A DNA stretch of 16,262 bases. It comes from an uncultured Acetobacter sp. (GTDB lineage Bacteria; Pseudomonadota; Alphaproteobacteria; Acetobacterales; Acetobacteraceae). The DNA lies in the NCBI GenBank assembly GCA_937900755.1, contig CALCDN010000016.1:1-16262 (forward strand), read 5' to 3'. The notes below the pieces were generated by a model. It searched no databases. It was given only the letters and a program-made list of their open reading frames with translations, and was not told the origin of the DNA. The translations under genes were made by a program, and so were the position numbers. Shown piece after piece: positions 13,891-16,262 of this stretch; within the stretch, counting starts at the first letter, position 1; each line of letters opens with the position of its first letter.

Positions 13891-15516
13891 TCAGAACGTA
13901 ATACTGGAGTGCAACCCGAAGACGGCCTCGTTTCCCACGCGCTTGGTGGAGTTATACCGTGAGTCAGCCACACCGCCGGAAGGGTTCCAGATATACTGGA
14001 AGTCGGGCTGCATGACCCACCACGGCATGACCTGCGCCTGATAGGTGACTTCGAGATGGTTTTCCGTTCCCTGTGGGTGGACGCCACTGGTGCGGTCATA
14101 ATTGCGCTGCCCGTAGGTGGCGCGGCCAAGGCCCCAGCCCACGCCCACCGTGTCGTTGTCACGCCCCTTGAAGGGGGCCTTGAGGTTGACGCCCGCATCC
14201 ACGGCAAAGCTGATCATGTTGCGGTCGCCGCCATTGCCCGTGGCGCGGGCGAACACACCCACCGACTGCGCGGACTGGAGCGAGGGCCGCCAGAGCATCT
14301 GGTCCACAATGCCGTAGACCATCCAGTTGCCACGATCCATGCGCGGCTTGCCTGTGCTGTCGTTCGGCCCGCCAAGGGCCTGCCCGGCCGTGTTGTAGCG
14401 GTAGTCGGGGAAGCGCCCCGTGTCGTAAAAACCGCCCAGCTTGTACACACCGGGCAGGCCGGGGTCCTTGGTGACCTTGGACATGTCATCAGGCTGGGGG
14501 TTGATGGCGTATTGCAGCTCCGTCATCAGCAGCGCGCCCGTACCCATGTTGAAGCGCGTGCCCGAGGCGTTGCCATTGGCGTTCTGGTTGGTGGGGTCCA
14601 CCGGGTTGCCACCCTGGATGCCAAAGGAGTTGGACGTATTGCCCGGCGGGTTGTCATCGGCTGCGGCGAACATGACGGTAAACTGGTCCGTGGGCCGGTA
14701 GCGGATCCGCACGGCGGGCGAGGCCAGCGGCCAGGATGGCCCCCCCGCATACAGGTTGACCGATGGCGCCATGGGCCAGCCGAAGTTGGAGTTCAGGTAA
14801 AGGCTGCCGTAATCGCTGATGAGGAATTCGGTATCGAGGTCCTGCTGCCCGATCTTGACGTCGAGCTTGCCGCCCAGGAAGGACTGCTGGTACCACAGTT
14901 CGAACAGGCGTGTGGAGCGGTCGGCCTCGAAGCCGGAGACAGGGTTGTAAACGCTCAGGTGATCCTGCGAGATGGAGCGCCCGCGCAGCTGGAGCGCGCT
15001 GATGTTGAACAGCCCGCCCTTAAGGCCGATCAGCTTTTCCAGGTCGACGGTCAGCGTGGGCATGGTCATGCCGTCATAGGCGGGGCCGGTGCCCGAGCCG
15101 GAACCGTTTGGCCCGTCATTGCCCGATGGGTTGCCGCCCGTGGTGTTGCCCCACAGTTCGTCCACTTCCTGGATGTCCAGGGTTATGCCGTGGCGGGCCA
15201 TCCAGTCACGCGCACCCCAGATATTGCCCAGCAGGTGGTCGCTCAGGTCGGGGTGGTCCGCATCGGGGGATTTGGCGGCTTCGGCCGCGCGCATGGAATC
15301 GCGCACCGTGGCCGGGTCCACCTCGGAGACAAGCGGACCGGAATTGCCAAGGCGGCGGCGGTCCTGTTCCAGCTGCGTTTCCGCGTTCTGTGCAAACGCC
15401 GCCGTGCTGGAGAGTAGAGATAAAGCCAGGGATACAAAAACAGTTTTGGAAACAAGACTGTTTTTTTGTACGCGCACGGGCTGCACATGGCGTGGCGTCA
15501 GACAGAAGGTTGACAT
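13891..15516 (-). CDS. OprB-family carbohydrate-type outer-membrane porin, copy 2 (putative Fur control)
   Basis: 541 residues from ATG 15514-15516 (AGGA about 10 bp upstream). An open frame continues to 15633 but runs through the promoter-like region. The signal peptide is unrelated to that of copy 1 (MSTFCLTPRHVQPVRVQKNS then a hydrophobic stretch) and cleaves after AAFA42. From QNAETQLEQ onward it matches copy 1 closely: a few changes up to about residue 196, then essentially identical through GVGWGLGRA, then a different loop (TYGQRNYDRTSGVHPQ) and near-identical end FGLHSSITF. The function should be that of copy 1, an outer-membrane diffusion pore. The upstream Fur-type box and the iron-transport gene beyond it suggest expression under iron limitation. 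It is convergent with cbtA. Confidence 0.88.
   Translation of the reverse strand: MSTFCLTPRHVQPVRVQKNSLVSKTVFVSLALSLLSSTAAFAQNAETQLEQDRRRLGNSGPLVSEVDPATVRDSMRAAEAAKSPDADHPDLSDHLLGNIWGARDWMARHGITLDIQEVDELWGNTTGGNPSGNDGPNGSGSGTGPAYDGMTMPTLTVDLEKLIGLKGGLFNISALQLRGRSISQDHLSVYNPVSGFEADRSTRLFELWYQQSFLGGKLDVKIGQQDLDTEFLISDYGSLYLNSNFGWPMAPSVNLYAGGPSWPLASPAVRIRYRPTDQFTVMFAAADDNPPGNTSNSFGIQGGNPVDPTNQNANGNASGTRFNMGTGALLMTELQYAINPQPDDMSKVTKDPGLPGVYKLGGFYDTGRFPDYRYNTAGQALGGPNDSTGKPRMDRGNWMVYGIVDQMLWRPSLQSAQSVGVFARATGNGGDRNMISFAVDAGVNLKAPFKGRDNDTVGVGWGLGRATYGQRNYDRTSGVHPQGTENHLEVTYQAQVMPWWVMQPDFQYIWNPSGGVADSRYNSTKRVGNEAVFGLHSSITF
14210..14916 (-). repeat. Inverted repeat, right arm (inside porin copy 2)
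   Basis: Reverse complement of 11656-12362 without a visible mismatch over 707 bp. The two arms face each other around a 1.85-kb centre that contains cbtB and cbtA. The wider homologous region is 13891-15405. Confidence 0.9.
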
Positions 15517-15532
15517 CGGGCTGCGTCCTAAA

Positions 15533-15547
15533 TGCGAATAATTATCA
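15533..15547 (-). promoter_or_regulatory. Putative Fur box upstream of porin copy 2
   Basis: TGCGAAT-A-ATTATCA is a 7-1-7 arrangement close to the Fur consensus TGATAATnATTATCA: one half-site perfect, the other the TGCGAAT variant often seen in proteobacterial Fur boxes. It begins 17 bp before the porin start codon. Iron-bound Fur at this place would block transcription or initiation. Copy 1 has no such site. Confidence 0.6.
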
Positions 15548-15611
15548 AAAACATTAATATGGGAATGGGGGATAAGTGAAATATGTTTTAATTGCAACCC
15601 TGAAATACAAA

Positions 15612-15645
15612 AAAGGGCAGGGATTTGGCACAATCCCTGCCCTTT
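15612..15645 (-). terminator. Intrinsic terminator of the iron-transport gene
   Basis: AAAGGGCAGGGATT (15612-15625) pairs with AATCCCTGCCCTTT (15632-15645): a 14-bp perfect stem with a 6-nt loop, followed on the minus strand by a T-run. It lies 24 bp after the stop of the iron-transport gene and separates it from porin copy 2, which therefore needs its own promoter. Confidence 0.92.
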
Positions 15646-15668
15646 ACATAGTCAGTATTTAGGAAAAA

Positions 15669-16190
15669 TTACTTCTGGGGGTAATTGAACGTAAAGGATT
15701 CGGTAAACGGCGCCCAAAAGCCCGGTGTTCCCGTTTCCTTGTCCGTGTGATGCAGGAACCCGTTGGTTTCGGGCGAGCTGTAGTGGAACACAACCGTGTA
15801 GGTGCCGGGGCCGTTCATTTTGACATTGTTGGCGTAATGCGCACCATCTTTTGCAGTCATGGCGTGCAGGATGCCTTCATTTTTCCAGGTGGAGCCCTTT
15901 TTGGTCAGGGTAAAGTCCACGCCAATATAGGGGACCCATGCGCCATCGGGAAAACCCCAGGGGTTGTCTGCCGTGGCGTGTACATCGGTTTCAAGGTGAA
16001 TGGTGTCAGCACCCATGGCCATGTCCTTGGGCATGGGGGCCATCTCCACGCCAATCAGGTAGTTGGCGGCAATTTCCATATCATGGGCCTGTACGGGGCC
16101 GCCAATGGGGTATTCACGCGCCATGGCCGGGGCGGCACAGGCGGCGGAAAGAGCGGTCAGAACGGAAAAGACTTTGATGCTACGCTTCAT
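15669..16190 (-). CDS. P19/Tp34-family periplasmic iron-transport protein
   Basis: 173 residues. The signal peptide MKRSIKVFSVLTALSAACAA... is cleavable after AMA24. The mature protein has the family pattern: HDMEIAANYLIGVEMAPMP (36-54), HLETDVHATADNPWGFPDG (65-83), GILHAMTAKDGAHYANNVK (106-124) and GPGTYTVVFHYSSP (127-140). Conserved His, Met and Glu residues (His36, Met38, Glu39, His65, His71, His109, His118) are candidates for the copper and iron sites known in P19 and FetP. These proteins bind Cu and Fe in the periplasm and usually work with an FTR1-type permease, which would lie upstream, beyond the contig end. Length is typical for the family. Only 47 bp of genomic leader remain before the adapter. 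Confidence 0.9.
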   Translation of the reverse strand: MKRSIKVFSVLTALSAACAAPAMAREYPIGGPVQAHDMEIAANYLIGVEMAPMPKDMAMGADTIHLETDVHATADNPWGFPDGAWVPYIGVDFTLTKKGSTWKNEGILHAMTAKDGAHYANNVKMNGPGTYTVVFHYSSPETNGFLHHTDKETGTPGFWAPFTESFTFNYPQK

Positions 16191-16210
16191 TTCAGGTCTC
16201 TACGATCAGA

Positions 16211-16226
16211 TGTGCCTTTTGGCACA
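16211..16226. promoter_or_regulatory. Short perfect inverted repeat in the leader of the iron-transport gene
   Basis: TGTGCC-TTTT-GGCACA is a 6+4+6 palindrome, 20 bp upstream of the start codon. It may be an operator or a small RNA hairpin. It does not resemble a Fur box. Confidence 0.4.
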
Positions 16227-16237
16227 AGGTTGAAGAG

Positions 16238-16262
16238 CTGTCTCTTATACACATCTCCGAGC
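16238..16262 (+). other. Nextera sequencing adapter (assembly contamination)
   Basis: CTGTCTCTTATACACATCT at 16238-16256 is the reverse complement of the Tn5 mosaic end used in Illumina Nextera libraries, and the following CCGAGC continues exactly into the Nextera read-2 adapter. It is therefore library-derived, not genomic, and marks the end of the contig. Confidence 0.98.

Noticed and set aside
14056..15417. Long plus-strand frame opposite porin copy 2 and the mirrored minus-strand frame opposite copy 1
   Set aside because: Both are antisense shadows of the porins. Their near identity only reflects the duplicated DNA.
1..16262. CRISPR array or intact insertion sequence
   Set aside because: No regularly spaced direct repeats with unique spacers, and no transposase-like frame with terminal inverted repeats, were seen.

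Overview
The window looks like a chromosomal contig end from an acetic acid bacterium (Acetobacteraceae, Alphaproteobacteria; Komagataeibacter/Gluconacetobacter-like). This is inferred from the high-GC coding style, an alphaproteobacterial-type GatCAB operon, an OprB porin pair, and a cobalamin riboswitch associated with cbtBA. The genus is a judgement from general resemblance, not a search result. The last 25 bases are Illumina Nextera adapter, so the contig really ends at about 16237.

Layout. 1-906: C-terminal part of an exporter-type ABC transporter. 907-2904: an AT-richer, accessory-looking stretch. It holds a 13-bp perfect palindrome, a redoxin-like/2OG-Fe(II) oxygenase fusion gene, and the wreck of a HigBA toxin-antitoxin module, and it ends at the 3' end of tRNA-Ser(GCU). 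3105-6330: gatC-gatA-gatB on the minus strand, translationally coupled. 6411-7339: ruvX, then a small exported protein built on four 11-residue Trp repeats. 7439-7959: a Ser-rich small protein and a 33-residue micro-ORF, both minus strand. 8131-9417: a GabT-type aminotransferase, downstream of a GcvA-like LysR regulator (9602-10552) on the same strand.

10742-16190 is the most interesting part. A cobalamin riboswitch leads into an OprB-type porin, followed by cbtB and cbtA (cobalt uptake). A second, convergent and nearly identical porin closes the cassette. Its start is preceded by a good Fur-box-like sequence, and upstream of it on the same strand lies a P19/Tp34-family periplasmic iron-transport protein with its own strong terminator. 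The two porins therefore look like one protein placed under two metal/cofactor signals: B12 for copy 1 and probably iron for copy 2. They share 707 bp of exactly identical DNA in inverted orientation around cbtBA. Recombination between them would invert cbtBA, detach it from the riboswitch and place it behind the Fur-type promoter, and would swap the porin C-termini. That switch is a hypothesis. The repeat and the layout are read directly from the sequence.
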